Assembly: GCA_019359495.1 (NCBI GenBank)
Contig: JAHHHF010000074.1
Coordinates: 1 to 64,000 of the forward strand
Direction of reading: 5' to 3'
Length of the DNA stretch: 64,000 nucleotides
Origin: Goleter apudmare HA4340-LM2
GTDB taxonomy: Bacteria; Cyanobacteriota; Cyanobacteriia; Cyanobacteriales; Nostocaceae
The translations under genes and the position numbers were made by a program. Below the pieces are notes generated by a model. The model saw only the letters and a program-made list of their open reading frames with translations, had not been told where the DNA came from and made no database searches. Shown piece by piece: positions 8,447-18,001 of the stretch; the first letter of the stretch is position 1, and each line of letters opens with the position of its first letter.

Positions 8447-11400
8447 ATGAACAACCAAAGTAGATTCACCAGATGTTTGCAGATGGGATTGGCTGGTTTT
8501 TTCAGTACAATTGGATTAACCAGTTTTAAACCCAAAACCCTTGCCCAAAGCAACATCGTACCAGATAACACCCTAGGCGCTGAATCTTCCCAGATAATCA
8601 CCAACTATCTAGACTTTCCAGTCGAAGCTATTACTGGTGGTGCAACTCGTAGAGTTAATCTATTTCACAGTTTTTATGAGTTTAATATTAGCGCAGATAG
8701 AGGAGCTTATTTTTTAGTTCCTAATGCCAATATTCAAAACATTTTGGCACGGGTAACAGGCAACAATCCTTCTGAAATTTTAGGCATACTTGGCACTGAT
8801 AGAACATCAAATCCTAACTTATATTTAATGAATCCCAATGGGATTATTTTCGGCAAAAACACTCAGATAGATGTCACTGGTTCCTTTGTAGCTACTACAG
8901 CCAACGCCATTCAATTTCCTGGTGGTGCTGAATTTTCTGCCAGTTCACCAAAAATACCTGATAATTCATTATTAAGTGTTAATCCGACAGCATTTTTATT
9001 TAACCAAATTATTAACCAAGGTGCTAACTCTATTGAAAATCGCGGTTTTCTAGAAGTCGGGGGAAATAACAATTTAGTATTACTGGGTGGTAATACTGCA
9101 CCCACTCCTGAATCCACTGGTGAAATTTTCATGGATGGTGGCACACTACAGGCACTTGAGGGTAGGGTAAAAGTAGGAGGATTGGCTGCACCGGGAACAG
9201 TAGGATTACAGGTTGATGGTAACGATTTGCGCCTGATTTTTCCTGATGGTGTCACAAAAGCAAATATTTTCCTCAATCAGTCTTCTATTTTTACTGCTAG
9301 TATCAATGATGGTGATAGTTTAGTCTTGAATGCTAATGATATTAATTTGTTAGATTCTAATTTATTCTCTGGTTTGATTGCCAATTCAGGAAATTCTGCA
9401 ACTAAATCAAGTGATATACTCATCCAAGCTAGTGGGATTGTGAATTTAGCCACAAACAGTCGTATTGGTAATATTGCCTTAGAACCTGGAGATAGTGGCA
9501 ATATCAACATTAGTGCCCAATCTTTAACACTTACTAATGGTAGTAGTATTGCAGCATCTGCAAACCAAGGTAATTCAGGCAAAGTTAATATACAAGTAAA
9601 AGATACAATTTTTCTCTCAGGTAGAGATTCTGATGGTCGTCCTTCTGGAATTCTGAGTTTAACTAGTCCAGGAAATCTTCCTAGTAATACAAAAAGTCAA
9701 GGAATTAATCTAGAAGCTAAAAATATTTTACTAACAGATGATGCTTTAATTGGCGCTAACAGCTTTCGGACAGGAGGGCAAGCAGGAGTTATTACAATTA
9801 AAGCTACTGATACTATAAAACTTAATAGTTCTGGCATTTCAGCAAGTACGGCTAGCCAAGAAAAAGCAGGTGATATATCAATTACTACTAATTTTTTGCA
9901 GTTAGAAAATACTTCTCAGATATCCAGTATTACGGCTGCTAGTGGTAATGCAGGGAATATTAATATTGTTGCTGCTGATATTAGGATAATAGACGACTCT
10001 TTCATTACCACAAATGCAGCTTATTCCCGAAATACTTTGATTCCAACTATTACTAGTATAGGCAAAGCTGGAAATATTAATATTCAAACAGAAAGAATTA
10101 ATATCACAAATTTTGGCAACATTTCATCTAGTACTGGTCTACCAGGACAGGATGCAACAATCAGTATCGGTAATGAGGGCAATATTAATATCAACGCTAC
10201 TGAATTCATAGAAATAGATGCCAAAGGTGCAAGAGATCGCATAACGGGTTTACAAGCTAGAACTTTTAGTAATAGTCGCGCTGGTGACATTACAGTAAAT
10301 ACTAAGAATTTAATTATTAGAGGCGGTGCTGCTATCTTAGTAGAGGCTGCTAACAATTTAGGCGGCGATGCTGGCAACATTACAATCAATGCTTCAGATT
10401 CCGTTGCCTTGATTAGCTCCGATCCCAACTTTTTTAGTTTCATTTCTACAGGAGTTGAAAGTTTTAATGAAAATATAATACCTGTAGGTAATGGTGGTGA
10501 ATTAACAATTAATACTAAAAACTTGCAGCTAATTAACGGAAGTATATCATCAGCAACTTTCGGTAAAGGTAACGCTGGTAATATCAATATCATCAGTCAT
10601 GATCAGGTGCAGATTGATGGGGGTGTTATTACTAGCCGTGTTGGTGCTGGCGCAATTGGTAACGGAGGAGATATTAAAATTCAAACCCGCCAGATAAATT
10701 TAATTAATGGTGGTCAGATTGATAGCACAGTTTCCCAAAAAAGTGGAGACTTACCTGGTGGACAAGGTAACGGTGGTAATATTCGTATTGATGCTACAGA
10801 AGCAGTGATGATTTCAGGTATTGACACCAATGGTTTTAAGAGTGCAATTTTGACTGAAACTCAACAGGGAGCATTCGGTCAAGGAGGAGATATCACAATT
10901 AACACAGATTATTTCCGCATATCAGACGCTGCTATCATATCTTCAGCAACAATAAACTCTGCCAATGCCGGTAATCTCAGTGTGAATGCGCGTGTGGTGG
11001 AGATATTGAATGAAGGATTTTTATCCACAGGAACTTTTGACAGTGGCAAAGCTGGCGATATAACTATTAGTGCTACGGATAAAGTTACCATTTTTGCTGA
11101 CGCTAATTTCACTAATTCCAATTTTCTCACTGGTTTGTCTGCTGGCACGGACTCTAGTGGCGATGGTGGCAATATTTTTATTTTTACAACTGACTTTAAT
11201 TTATCATCTACTATCTACAACTCGCCGTTTGCACCAGCTACTGTTGCCACACGCAGTTTAGGACAGGGTACGGCAGGCAATATAAATATTGTTGCCCAAG
11301 GCAATTTCAATGCTAACAATGGTTTAGTCAATGCCAGATCAGAACAAGCAGGTGGTGGCAATATAGATATTGCTGCTAGTAAAATCACTCTGCGAAATAA

Positions 11401-11992
11401 TAGCGACATCCGTACTGATTTGTCCAGTGGTAATGCTAGAGGTGGCAATATTTTCGTCACTGCCGATACTATCATTGCGTTAGAAGATAGTGACATCATT
11501 GCCTTTGCGCCAGAAGGACAAGGAGGTAACATTACATTTAATACCCGCACTTTATTTACTAATTCCCTATTTCGCTCTACACCAACATCAAGTGATAGAA
11601 ATAGTTTGCAGTCACTCAATAATAATGGTCGCTCCGATATTAACGCCAGTGGAGCAATTTCTGGCAACATTATTGGTGTTCCTGATATTACGTTTCTGCA
11701 AAATAGCTTGACAGAATTACAAAATAATCCCATCGATACTAACGCCCTCATTGCTAATAGTTGTATTGCTCGCAGTCCTTTGCAAGAAGGAACGTTTATT
11801 ATTACGGGTACTGGTGGTTTGCCAAATCGTCCTGGGGAGGCTGCGGCTTCTAGTTATCCCACAGGCGATGTGCAGAGTGTCAAGAATAATAGTGCCGTTA
11901 ATTCGTGGAAAAAAGGTGATCCGATTGTGGAAGCGCAAGGGGTGTATCGATTAGCCAATGGGGATTTAGTGATGAGTCGTGAGTGTCGTTAA
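8447..11992 (+). CDS. TpsA-type filamentous haemagglutinin-like exoprotein
   Basis: An 1181-residue two-partner-secretion substrate. A signal peptide (about 1-34) precedes the TPS domain (about 40-190), which has the NPNGIIFG motif typical of haemagglutinin N-terminal domains. The rest is a long right-handed beta-helix built of degenerate repeats with GNAGNINI-like turns. The C-terminal GVYRLANGDLVMSRECR segment is common in cyanobacterial TpsA proteins. It would be exported by a TpsB barrel and act at the cell surface, perhaps in adhesion or matrix; its role is unknown. The matching TpsB gene is immediately downstream but on the opposite strand, converging 183 bp away. Confidence 0.9.
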   Translation: MNNQSRFTRCLQMGLAGFFSTIGLTSFKPKTLAQSNIVPDNTLGAESSQIITNYLDFPVEAITGGATRRVNLFHSFYEFNISADRGAYFLVPNANIQNILARVTGNNPSEILGILGTDRTSNPNLYLMNPNGIIFGKNTQIDVTGSFVATTANAIQFPGGAEFSASSPKIPDNSLLSVNPTAFLFNQIINQGANSIENRGFLEVGGNNNLVLLGGNTAPTPESTGEIFMDGGTLQALEGRVKVGGLAAPGTVGLQVDGNDLRLIFPDGVTKANIFLNQSSIFTASINDGDSLVLNANDINLLDSNLFSGLIANSGNSATKSSDILIQASGIVNLATNSRIGNIALEPGDSGNINISAQSLTLTNGSSIAASANQGNSGKVNIQVKDTIFLSGRDSDGRPSGILSLTSPGNLPSNTKSQGINLEAKNILLTDDALIGANSFRTGGQAGVITIKATDTIKLNSSGISASTASQEKAGDISITTNFLQLENTSQISSITAASGNAGNINIVAADIRIIDDSFITTNAAYSRNTLIPTITSIGKAGNINIQTERINITNFGNISSSTGLPGQDATISIGNEGNININATEFIEIDAKGARDRITGLQARTFSNSRAGDITVNTKNLIIRGGAAILVEAANNLGGDAGNITINASDSVALISSDPNFFSFISTGVESFNENIIPVGNGGELTINTKNLQLINGSISSATFGKGNAGNINIISHDQVQIDGGVITSRVGAGAIGNGGDIKIQTRQINLINGGQIDSTVSQKSGDLPGGQGNGGNIRIDATEAVMISGIDTNGFKSAILTETQQGAFGQGGDITINTDYFRISDAAIISSATINSANAGNLSVNARVVEILNEGFLSTGTFDSGKAGDITISATDKVTIFADANFTNSNFLTGLSAGTDSSGDGGNIFIFTTDFNLSSTIYNSPFAPATVATRSLGQGTAGNINIVAQGNFNANNGLVNARSEQAGGGNIDIAASKITLRNNSDIRTDLSSGNARGGNIFVTADTIIALEDSDIIAFAPEGQGGNITFNTRTLFTNSLFRSTPTSSDRNSLQSLNNNGRSDINASGAISGNIIGVPDITFLQNSLTELQNNPIDTNALIANSCIARSPLQEGTFIITGTGGLPNRPGEAAASSYPTGDVQSVKNNSAVNSWKKGDPIVEAQGVYRLANGDLVMSRECR

Positions 11993-12175
11993 GTAATCGC
12001 ACGCGATTAAATTCATGTGTGAAAATAGGTAACAGAAAAGGCTCAATTAATTGCTGATAGTTTACTGGCGAGCAGGAGGATACCATATCTAAACTGTCTT
12101 TTCTCGTGCTGTGTGTTTAAAAATAGCTGGTCTGGAATTTGTCAACCAAATGCCTAGATTTTGGAATCCTTAAAG

Positions 12176-13888
12176 CTAAAACGGCTGATAGCGCAGGGAA
12201 AAAGTAAAACCGTTATCTTGCAAGGTATCTCCTCTACCATTCACACCTGTAAAGGGTATGCCATAATCTAAACGTAGGTTGAAATTTCGGCTAGGTTGCC
12301 AAAGTAAGCCTAAGCCAAAACTGGCAATTGTCTGTGGTTGGGGATTGTTGCTACGATTATTCCACGCCGTACCAATATCAAAAAAAGGCGCTATCTGTAA
12401 ATTATTAGTATTGCTTAACAAGGGAGTACGAAGTTCAACAGAAGCGGTAACACCGTTGTCGGCAACGAGTTTGTTTTGGGTGTAACCACGAACGGTATCA
12501 AATCCCCCGACACTAAATTTTTCTAAAGATAATAAAGAATCTCCCGTCAGTTGGGCGTTAACTCTGGTGAGTAATAAGGTGCGCGGTGATAATAACTGCA
12601 CCCATTGAAATTGTCCTAACCAAGCAAAGAAACGTCCATCTGTACCAGTGTCATTGACTGTAGCATCAAAGGTATCAATTCCTAAACTAAATTGGGAACG
12701 AGCAGCGAAAACTCTCTTTGAATGACGGTTGAGCCAATCTTGAGCAAAGCGAATGATTGTAACTTTTGCTTCGCCATTTTCTGCACCTGGAGAAAAAGAA
12801 AATGGGATATCATCCAGGAGATAGGTTTGGGAACGACGCAAATCTAGTCCTAAGCTGAGGGCGAACTCGGTTTGAGGTTGACGATATAAAGGACGGCGAT
12901 AATTGAGGGAGTAGGTTTGAGTTTCACTCCTAATTTTCAAGTCGCGGAAATCATCGGTAATAATGCGGCTATCGGCGTTGTTCAGGCGGAAGTTGAGAGT
13001 ATCATTGTTGCCGTTGAGGGGAATTGTATAGCTGATGTTGTAGAGATTGAGTCCTGCGGTTAAAGCATATTCTGTGGTGAGGCGATCACCAAAACCCAGC
13101 AAGTTATCATGGTTAATAAACACCCCTAGTTGTGTGGAACCAATGCTAGGAGTTTGATTGTTGGCGGTGAACATTCCCCCGTGAAATGCTGGTGCTTCGG
13201 TGATTTTTACTTGTAAGATATTCAGACCAGGACTACTACCTGCGGTTAACTCAGCATTGACTCGCTCAATTACAGGGTCGATTTGTAAAAGTTGCAGTGC
13301 TGCTTCTAAACGTTGAAGGTTTAAAGGTGTGGAGGTAGCTCGAGCAAGACGCGATCGCACGTACACTGATTGTAAACGCTGCAAACTAGTAATCTCAATT
13401 TTCTCCAATTCCCCTTCTACCACCTGAATTTTCACCACACCAGCCCTGAGATTTTGGTTTTCAAGTAAAAATGCGCCACTGGTGATATAGCCATTTTTGA
13501 TATAGAGTTCAGTTATATCTGCTCGTAATTGCAGCAAGTCTGCAAAAGTAACTTGACTGTTTTCCAAGGGTTTGACTGACGCAGCTATTTCATCCTTGAG
13601 GACTGTAGCACCCAAAACTTCAATTTTTTTAACTAAAAAACTTTCGTTACCAGGAACAACGGTATCCGATGGCGCTGGTAAAGAAGGAGAAGGAACAATT
13701 GGTGTCTTTGGACTAGTGGGATTAGGCGCAGTTGGTGGGGGTGTGGGTTTGGGGATAATTTGCTCTAGAGTTTCTGGTACATTCACAGGGATGTTAACCT
13801 CTGGTGGACTGGATTGGGCAACAGTAATACTGGGGATGCCAATGAGCGTGAACAGTAAGAATATACCTTGGTAGTAGAGTCTCCTCAT
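12176..13888 (-). CDS. TpsB/ShlB/FhaC-family outer-membrane transporter
   Basis: From ATG 13888 (MRRLYYQGIFLLF) this is a 570-residue protein; a longer frame from 13972 adds 28 residues before the signal peptide and is less likely. A signal peptide is followed by a proline-rich linker (KPTPPPTAPNPTSP), two POTRA domains (FLVKKIEVLGATVL, then GVVKIQVVEGELEKIEI) and a 16-strand barrel containing the FhaC-type GGFDTVRGY motif. The protein ends in aromatic Phe, as outer-membrane barrels do. It is the likely exporter of the TpsA protein encoded next to it. Separate, convergent transcription is unusual for this pair. Confidence 0.9.
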   Translation of the reverse strand: MRRLYYQGIFLLFTLIGIPSITVAQSSPPEVNIPVNVPETLEQIIPKPTPPPTAPNPTSPKTPIVPSPSLPAPSDTVVPGNESFLVKKIEVLGATVLKDEIAASVKPLENSQVTFADLLQLRADITELYIKNGYITSGAFLLENQNLRAGVVKIQVVEGELEKIEITSLQRLQSVYVRSRLARATSTPLNLQRLEAALQLLQIDPVIERVNAELTAGSSPGLNILQVKITEAPAFHGGMFTANNQTPSIGSTQLGVFINHDNLLGFGDRLTTEYALTAGLNLYNISYTIPLNGNNDTLNFRLNNADSRIITDDFRDLKIRSETQTYSLNYRRPLYRQPQTEFALSLGLDLRRSQTYLLDDIPFSFSPGAENGEAKVTIIRFAQDWLNRHSKRVFAARSQFSLGIDTFDATVNDTGTDGRFFAWLGQFQWVQLLSPRTLLLTRVNAQLTGDSLLSLEKFSVGGFDTVRGYTQNKLVADNGVTASVELRTPLLSNTNNLQIAPFFDIGTAWNNRSNNPQPQTIASFGLGLLWQPSRNFNLRLDYGIPFTGVNGRGDTLQDNGFTFSLRYQPF

Positions 13889-14047
13889 CCTTAATCGTGT
13901 TGCATCCAACCGAAAAAGGCTATTGTCATTGCCTTGGTATAGCCTTCCGACTTGATACAGTATTTTCCACATCTAAAAAATTAACATTTAACACGTAATC
14001 ATTTCTACTGAATCAAGTCCAAATTATCATGAATTATAGATAATTTA

Positions 14048-15047
14048 ACGCCTAATGTGAATTAGGAAAAAAGGCGGGAGAAGTAAGAAGATGAAAGTTA
14101 CCACACTGATCAAATCAGACTTCCCCCATGAATAGCATAGACCTGGGAACGTTAATTACAAAAATATTTGTACTCGTAGATGATTGGTATCAAAAGCAAG
14201 TAAAAAACACAACAGTGGTAAAGCCAGGTGTGAAAGCCAGAATGAGTGATAGCGAAATCATGACACTAGTACTAGTCATGGATTATGTGCCGTTTCCGGG
14301 AGAAACGCAGTTTCTCGGTTTCATCAGGGGAAATTACAGAGAGTGGTTTCCGAATTTACTTGACCAAAGCCAATTTAATCAGCGGTTACGGCAATTGGAT
14401 GGGATGTTAGAAAACTTACGCCGTAGTTGGGTGGAGCAATTGGTTGGGGAAGGTGAAAAATATTTCCTCCTCGACACTAAACCGTTACCTGTATTGGGAC
14501 TCAAGCGTGACAAGCGATATAGTGACTTCGCCGGCAATGCTGCCCCTGGTCGGTGTGCTGCTAGAGAAATGAGCTATTTTGGCTACAAGCTAGTGATGCT
14601 GTCAACGTGGAATGGAATTCCTATTGCTGATGACTTAGTTCCTGCTAATACTGATGAAAGAGTTGCGGCTGAAGGTATTTTAGAGATGGTTCAGTATAGT
14701 GATATTTACGCGGATAAGGGTTTTATTTCTGCTGACTGGCAGGCTATGATCACTCGACGCACGGGGAATCGCATCTGGACACTCAAGCGCGAAAACCAGC
14801 ATCTTCAACATTCTCATACTTTGAACCGTTTTATTAGCCGTGTTCGCCAGCGCGTCGAAGGTGTTTTTCACGAAATTCAAAATACTGGTCGTAATCCGGA
14901 ACGCTTACTCAACAAGACTGTTGATGGCTTCTGTGTTCATCTTGCTGCCAAAATTGCTTCTCACACTCTACGTCTATTGCTTCGTCGCCGTTTTGGCATC
15001 AATGTTCTCACTTTTCAGTCTCAACCTATTTAATTCACATTAGGCGT
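14048..15047 (+). mobile_element. Intact IS982-family insertion sequence, 1000 bp
   Basis: Perfect 17-bp terminal inverted repeats, acgcctaatgtgaatta at 14048-14064 and its complement at 15031-15047, bound a single transposase gene. The element is flanked by a direct repeat AATTTA at 14042-14047 and 15048-15053, a 6-bp target-site duplication. Size, ends and duplication fit the IS982 family. The intact ORF and perfect ends suggest recent insertion, between the tpsB gene and the ABC ATPase gene. Confidence 0.92.
14128..15033 (+). CDS. IS982-family transposase
   Basis: A 301-residue DDE transposase that fills the element between its ends. The catalytic-type residues are visible in KYFLLDTKPLP, in YADKGFIS, and in the C-terminal RVEGVFHEIQNTGRN segment, which is characteristic of this family in cyanobacteria. 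It ends GINVLTF, as family members do, and the stop lies within the right inverted repeat. No frameshift or internal stop is present, so the element may be active. The ATG at 14128 begins MNSIDLGTLITKIFVLVDDW. Confidence 0.92.
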   Translation: MNSIDLGTLITKIFVLVDDWYQKQVKNTTVVKPGVKARMSDSEIMTLVLVMDYVPFPGETQFLGFIRGNYREWFPNLLDQSQFNQRLRQLDGMLENLRRSWVEQLVGEGEKYFLLDTKPLPVLGLKRDKRYSDFAGNAAPGRCAAREMSYFGYKLVMLSTWNGIPIADDLVPANTDERVAAEGILEMVQYSDIYADKGFISADWQAMITRRTGNRIWTLKRENQHLQHSHTLNRFISRVRQRVEGVFHEIQNTGRNPERLLNKTVDGFCVHLAAKIASHTLRLLLRRRFGINVLTFQSQPI

Positions 15048-15151
15048 AATTTAAGGAATTTTTATGCTTATTTTAGATGCAGAAATGCTCATTATTGAAC
15101 ACATAATTATCTATGCAATATTACGGAAATTAGCATGATGCGATGACATAT

Positions 15152-15178
15152 GGGAGACGTTGCATTGCAACGCCTCTA
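15152..15178. repeat. Interspersed palindrome GAGACGTTGCA family, variant copy
   Basis: The stretch gagacgttgcattgcaacgcctc is an almost perfect palindrome with one mismatch in the outer arm. It is the same family as the perfect 33-bp palindrome at 62928-62960. It lies directly behind the ABC ATPase stop codon and could act as a 3' hairpin for that transcript. Confidence 0.6.
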
Positions 15179-16159
15179 CTACACAACCCCCGCTTGAAAA
15201 ACTCTGCCAATCACTTCTTCTACAGGCGGCTCGGTTACTTTTAAATCAATTACCTCTAAATCTGCCAAAATCTGAGAAACTGTACGGGTAAGCGCTTTTT
15301 GGGGCACTAAAAAACGCACTGTTCGCCCTTCTAAAAGTTGTACATCACCATAAGTTATGAGTTTTGCTGTGGGTATGTATTGGGCTAACTCCACATGAAT
15401 TTCACGGTAAGGAGCGAAGCGTTCTAAAAGTCCATCTAAGCTGCCATCGTACATGAGTTTGCCTTGGTGAATCAACAGCACACGTTGACACAAAGCCGTG
15501 ATATCAGCCATGTAATGACTAGTTAAAAGTACAGTTGCTTGATAACGCTGATTGTAATCCCGCAAAAAATCACGTACACCAGCCTGGGCATTAACATCTA
15601 GTCCTAGTGTCGGTTCATCGAGAAACAATACTTGGGGACGGTGTAAAAGTGCTGCCAAAAGTTCCGCCTTCATGCGTTCACCCAAAGACAACTTTCGCAC
15701 TGGTTGGGCAAGTTTGCCTTCGAGGTTCAGCATCTCTGTTAATTCTCCTACTCGCCGTTGAAACTCTTTATTTGAAATGTTGTACACAGCAGCATTAATT
15801 TTTAAAGAATCTAGCGCTGGTAAATCCCAAATTAATTGCTGTTTTTGCCCCATCACCAAGGTAATTTTTTGCAAAAATGCCTCTTGACGGCGAAAAGGTA
15901 CTTGTCCAGCTACTTTGACTTCACCTCTAGAAGGATGAATCAACCCTGTGAGCATTTTGAGCGTGGTAGTTTTTCCAGCACCATTCGGCCCCAAAAATCC
16001 TACTATTTCACCCGGTGCAATTTCAAAGGAAACATCTTCCACTGCTTTAATTTCATGGTAAGTACGACGGAAAAAGTAGGTGATTGCTCCTTTAATACCC
16101 GGTTCTTTTATAGCTACCGGATAAAATTTACTTAGGTTTTCCGCCACAATTATTGACAT
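15179..16159 (-). CDS. ABC exporter ATPase (COG4586 type)
   Basis: A 326-residue ATP-binding subunit from ATG 16159 (MSIIVAENLSK); the longer frame to 16201 adds only an unlikely leader. Walker A is GPNGAGKTT, the signature motif is LSLGERMKAELLAALLHR, and Walker B is VLFLDEPTLGLD, followed by the H-loop TSHYM. The insertion around AITYFFRRTYHEIKAVEDVSF before the first strand is typical of the ATPases that work with ABC-2 permeases of the DUF990 type. The best candidate partner is the permease at 353-1141 on the same strand. A second permease of such systems is not in the window. Confidence 0.88.
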   Translation of the reverse strand: MSIIVAENLSKFYPVAIKEPGIKGAITYFFRRTYHEIKAVEDVSFEIAPGEIVGFLGPNGAGKTTTLKMLTGLIHPSRGEVKVAGQVPFRRQEAFLQKITLVMGQKQQLIWDLPALDSLKINAAVYNISNKEFQRRVGELTEMLNLEGKLAQPVRKLSLGERMKAELLAALLHRPQVLFLDEPTLGLDVNAQAGVRDFLRDYNQRYQATVLLTSHYMADITALCQRVLLIHQGKLMYDGSLDGLLERFAPYREIHVELAQYIPTAKLITYGDVQLLEGRTVRFLVPQKALTRTVSQILADLEVIDLKVTEPPVEEVIGRVFQAGVV

Positions 16160-16260
16160 ATAGGAATTCGATTTAATGAATAAACACACATAGATAGGCA
16201 ATGGGAAAGGTTCGTACTTAATACCATTTCAATAATTTTTGCGAATGATCAATGGTGGGA

Positions 16261-16284
16261 GAGGGCAAACAACCGTTTGCTCCT
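16261..16284. repeat. Palindromic repeat GGGC(G/A)AACAACCGTT family, copy 1
   Basis: The sequence gagggcaaacaaccgtttgctc can fold into a short hairpin. Related copies lie at 53241-53262 and 61438-61460. All three are intergenic. The family is common between genes in Nostoc-type genomes. Confidence 0.5.
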
Positions 16285-16354
16285 ACAATAATATTTGCGG
16301 CATTCTGTTTTCAAACTGGGATTATCTTCCTGCGTTTCCCCAATGCCTCATGCT

Positions 16355-18001
16355 TTATCTTAAACGTCCAGAACGTAAGATACTAATAATTAACCACAGT
16401 CCCAATAAACTAGCAGCAGCAAATAAAACACTGCTGATAAAAGATAGTTGCGTAGTTTGGGCATTGTTAGAAATAATCGCAGCGCCCATAATCAGCGAAC
16501 CCACCAAAATGCTGAAAGACAGACGGTTGGCAGCATCGTCCATAGTACGCCGCACACCATCTAGCCCACGCAGTGATAAATTCCACTGTAGGGTTTCTGA
16601 GGTCACTCGGTCTAGGAGTAGTTCAATTTGACGGGGAGATTGTAGGGAAAGACTTTTAATATCCAGTGCAGTTCTTAAGAGCGATCGCACAGGATTATCC
16701 CCTAAAAGCTGGCGACGGAACAAGTCGGTAATTAATGGCTTGATTTCATCAAACAGATTTACCTCTGGGTTAAATGTCCGCGCCACCCCTTCTAAGTTAG
16801 CTAGGGTTTTAGCATACAACCCCATGTTGCTGGGTAGACGGATTTTATTGTTACGGGCGACTTGTAAAATTTCGTAAATTATTTGACTGAAATTGATCTC
16901 AGTCAAGCTGACGTTATAGTATTTTCTCAACATCCGGTCATAATCATTTTCCAATCGTGATAAAATTACGGGCTGATTGGAATCTGCAAGCTGCAATGTT
17001 AATTGGGCGCACCGTCCCGCATCTAAATCAACGATCGCCAATAACATTTCTGTTAATATCTGCTGAGTACGGGGATCAAGTCTGCCTACCATGCCACAGT
17101 CTAAAAGGGCAACCCTGCCATCTTGCAGATAAAATAAATTGCCTGGGTGGGGATCAGCGTGAAAGAACCCATCTATATATAGTTGTTGAAAAAATGCTCG
17201 AAATAGCAAAGTGGTAATTGCATTACGTTCTGTAACAGAATCTTGACTTTTGTTGTCACTACTCAACTTGGCTGACAGAATAGGTACTCCATCCAGCCAC
17301 TCCATGACCATTAATTTTTCTGTAGTCAGTTCCCAATAGATTTCTGCCACTACAATTTGTTGGGGATCAAACCAGCGACTGTGGGATAAGTTACGCCGTA
17401 GCTGGTCTGTAAAGCCGGCTTCCAATGTGAAATCTAACTCCGCTTCTAAAGCTTTGGTAAATTCTTCCGCAATAGATTTAATTTCATAAGTTTGCCCAAA
17501 TTCAGTCCGCGCTACTAAATCAGCAATCCCTTGAATCAGAGCAATATCTTGGCCGATAGTAATATCGATCCCCGGACGTTGCACCTTCAAGGCCACTTCT
17601 CGACCATCGATTAATGTGGCACGATGGGTTTGGGCAATTGATCCCGCCGCCACGGGTACAGGATTAACAGTGGTGAAAGTTTCTTCTAGCGGTTTTTTTA
17701 ATTGTTTGCGGATGACTATTTCTATTTCTGACCAGGGAACTGGTGGGACTTCGTCTTGTAGAGTTGAAAGTTCCTCAATGTAGGCAGCACTGAGTAAATC
17801 TGGACGGGTGGAAAGTAGCTGACCAAGCTTCACATAAACTGGCCCTAAATCCACCAAGATGTTTTTTAAAACCGCAGGTGTAGGCAATTGGGGTTCATCG
17901 GCCTTACCACCAGTCAGCAGCCTTCGCATATAGTCCCAGCCATTGCGGAGGACTACTTCAATAATTTCTCGTTGACGGGGAACTGTTTGGGTGAGGAACA
18001 T
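16355..18001 (-). CDS. AarF/ABC1/UbiB-family protein kinase-like protein
   Basis: A 548-residue protein from ATG 18001 (MFLTQTVPRQREIIEVV); the longer frame from 18088 adds an unlikely leader. The family-specific KxGQ motif appears as VYVKLGQLLSTRPDLL. Other kinase-like motifs follow: VALKVQRPG (nucleotide-binding lysine), FFHADPHPGNLFYL (catalytic loop) and LLDCGMVGRLD (metal-binding Asp). Two hydrophobic helices close the C-terminus (SFSILVGSLIMGAAII, then SSVLFAAASLLGLWLIISI). UbiB/ABC1K proteins support quinone metabolism; in cyanobacteria and chloroplasts, plastoquinone and tocopherol. Which of several cyanobacterial paralogues this is cannot be told. Confidence 0.88.
   Translation of the reverse strand: MFLTQTVPRQREIIEVVLRNGWDYMRRLLTGGKADEPQLPTPAVLKNILVDLGPVYVKLGQLLSTRPDLLSAAYIEELSTLQDEVPPVPWSEIEIVIRKQLKKPLEETFTTVNPVPVAAGSIAQTHRATLIDGREVALKVQRPGIDITIGQDIALIQGIADLVARTEFGQTYEIKSIAEEFTKALEAELDFTLEAGFTDQLRRNLSHSRWFDPQQIVVAEIYWELTTEKLMVMEWLDGVPILSAKLSSDNKSQDSVTERNAITTLLFRAFFQQLYIDGFFHADPHPGNLFYLQDGRVALLDCGMVGRLDPRTQQILTEMLLAIVDLDAGRCAQLTLQLADSNQPVILSRLENDYDRMLRKYYNVSLTEINFSQIIYEILQVARNNKIRLPSNMGLYAKTLANLEGVARTFNPEVNLFDEIKPLITDLFRRQLLGDNPVRSLLRTALDIKSLSLQSPRQIELLLDRVTSETLQWNLSLRGLDGVRRTMDDAANRLSFSILVGSLIMGAAIISNNAQTTQLSFISSVLFAAASLLGLWLIISILRSGRLR

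Noticed and set aside
8911-11751. Several long minus-strand ORFs inside the tpsA gene
   Set aside because: They are frame shadows produced by the repetitive beta-helix coding sequence; composition is low-complexity Leu/Pro/Ser/Ala and no motifs are seen.
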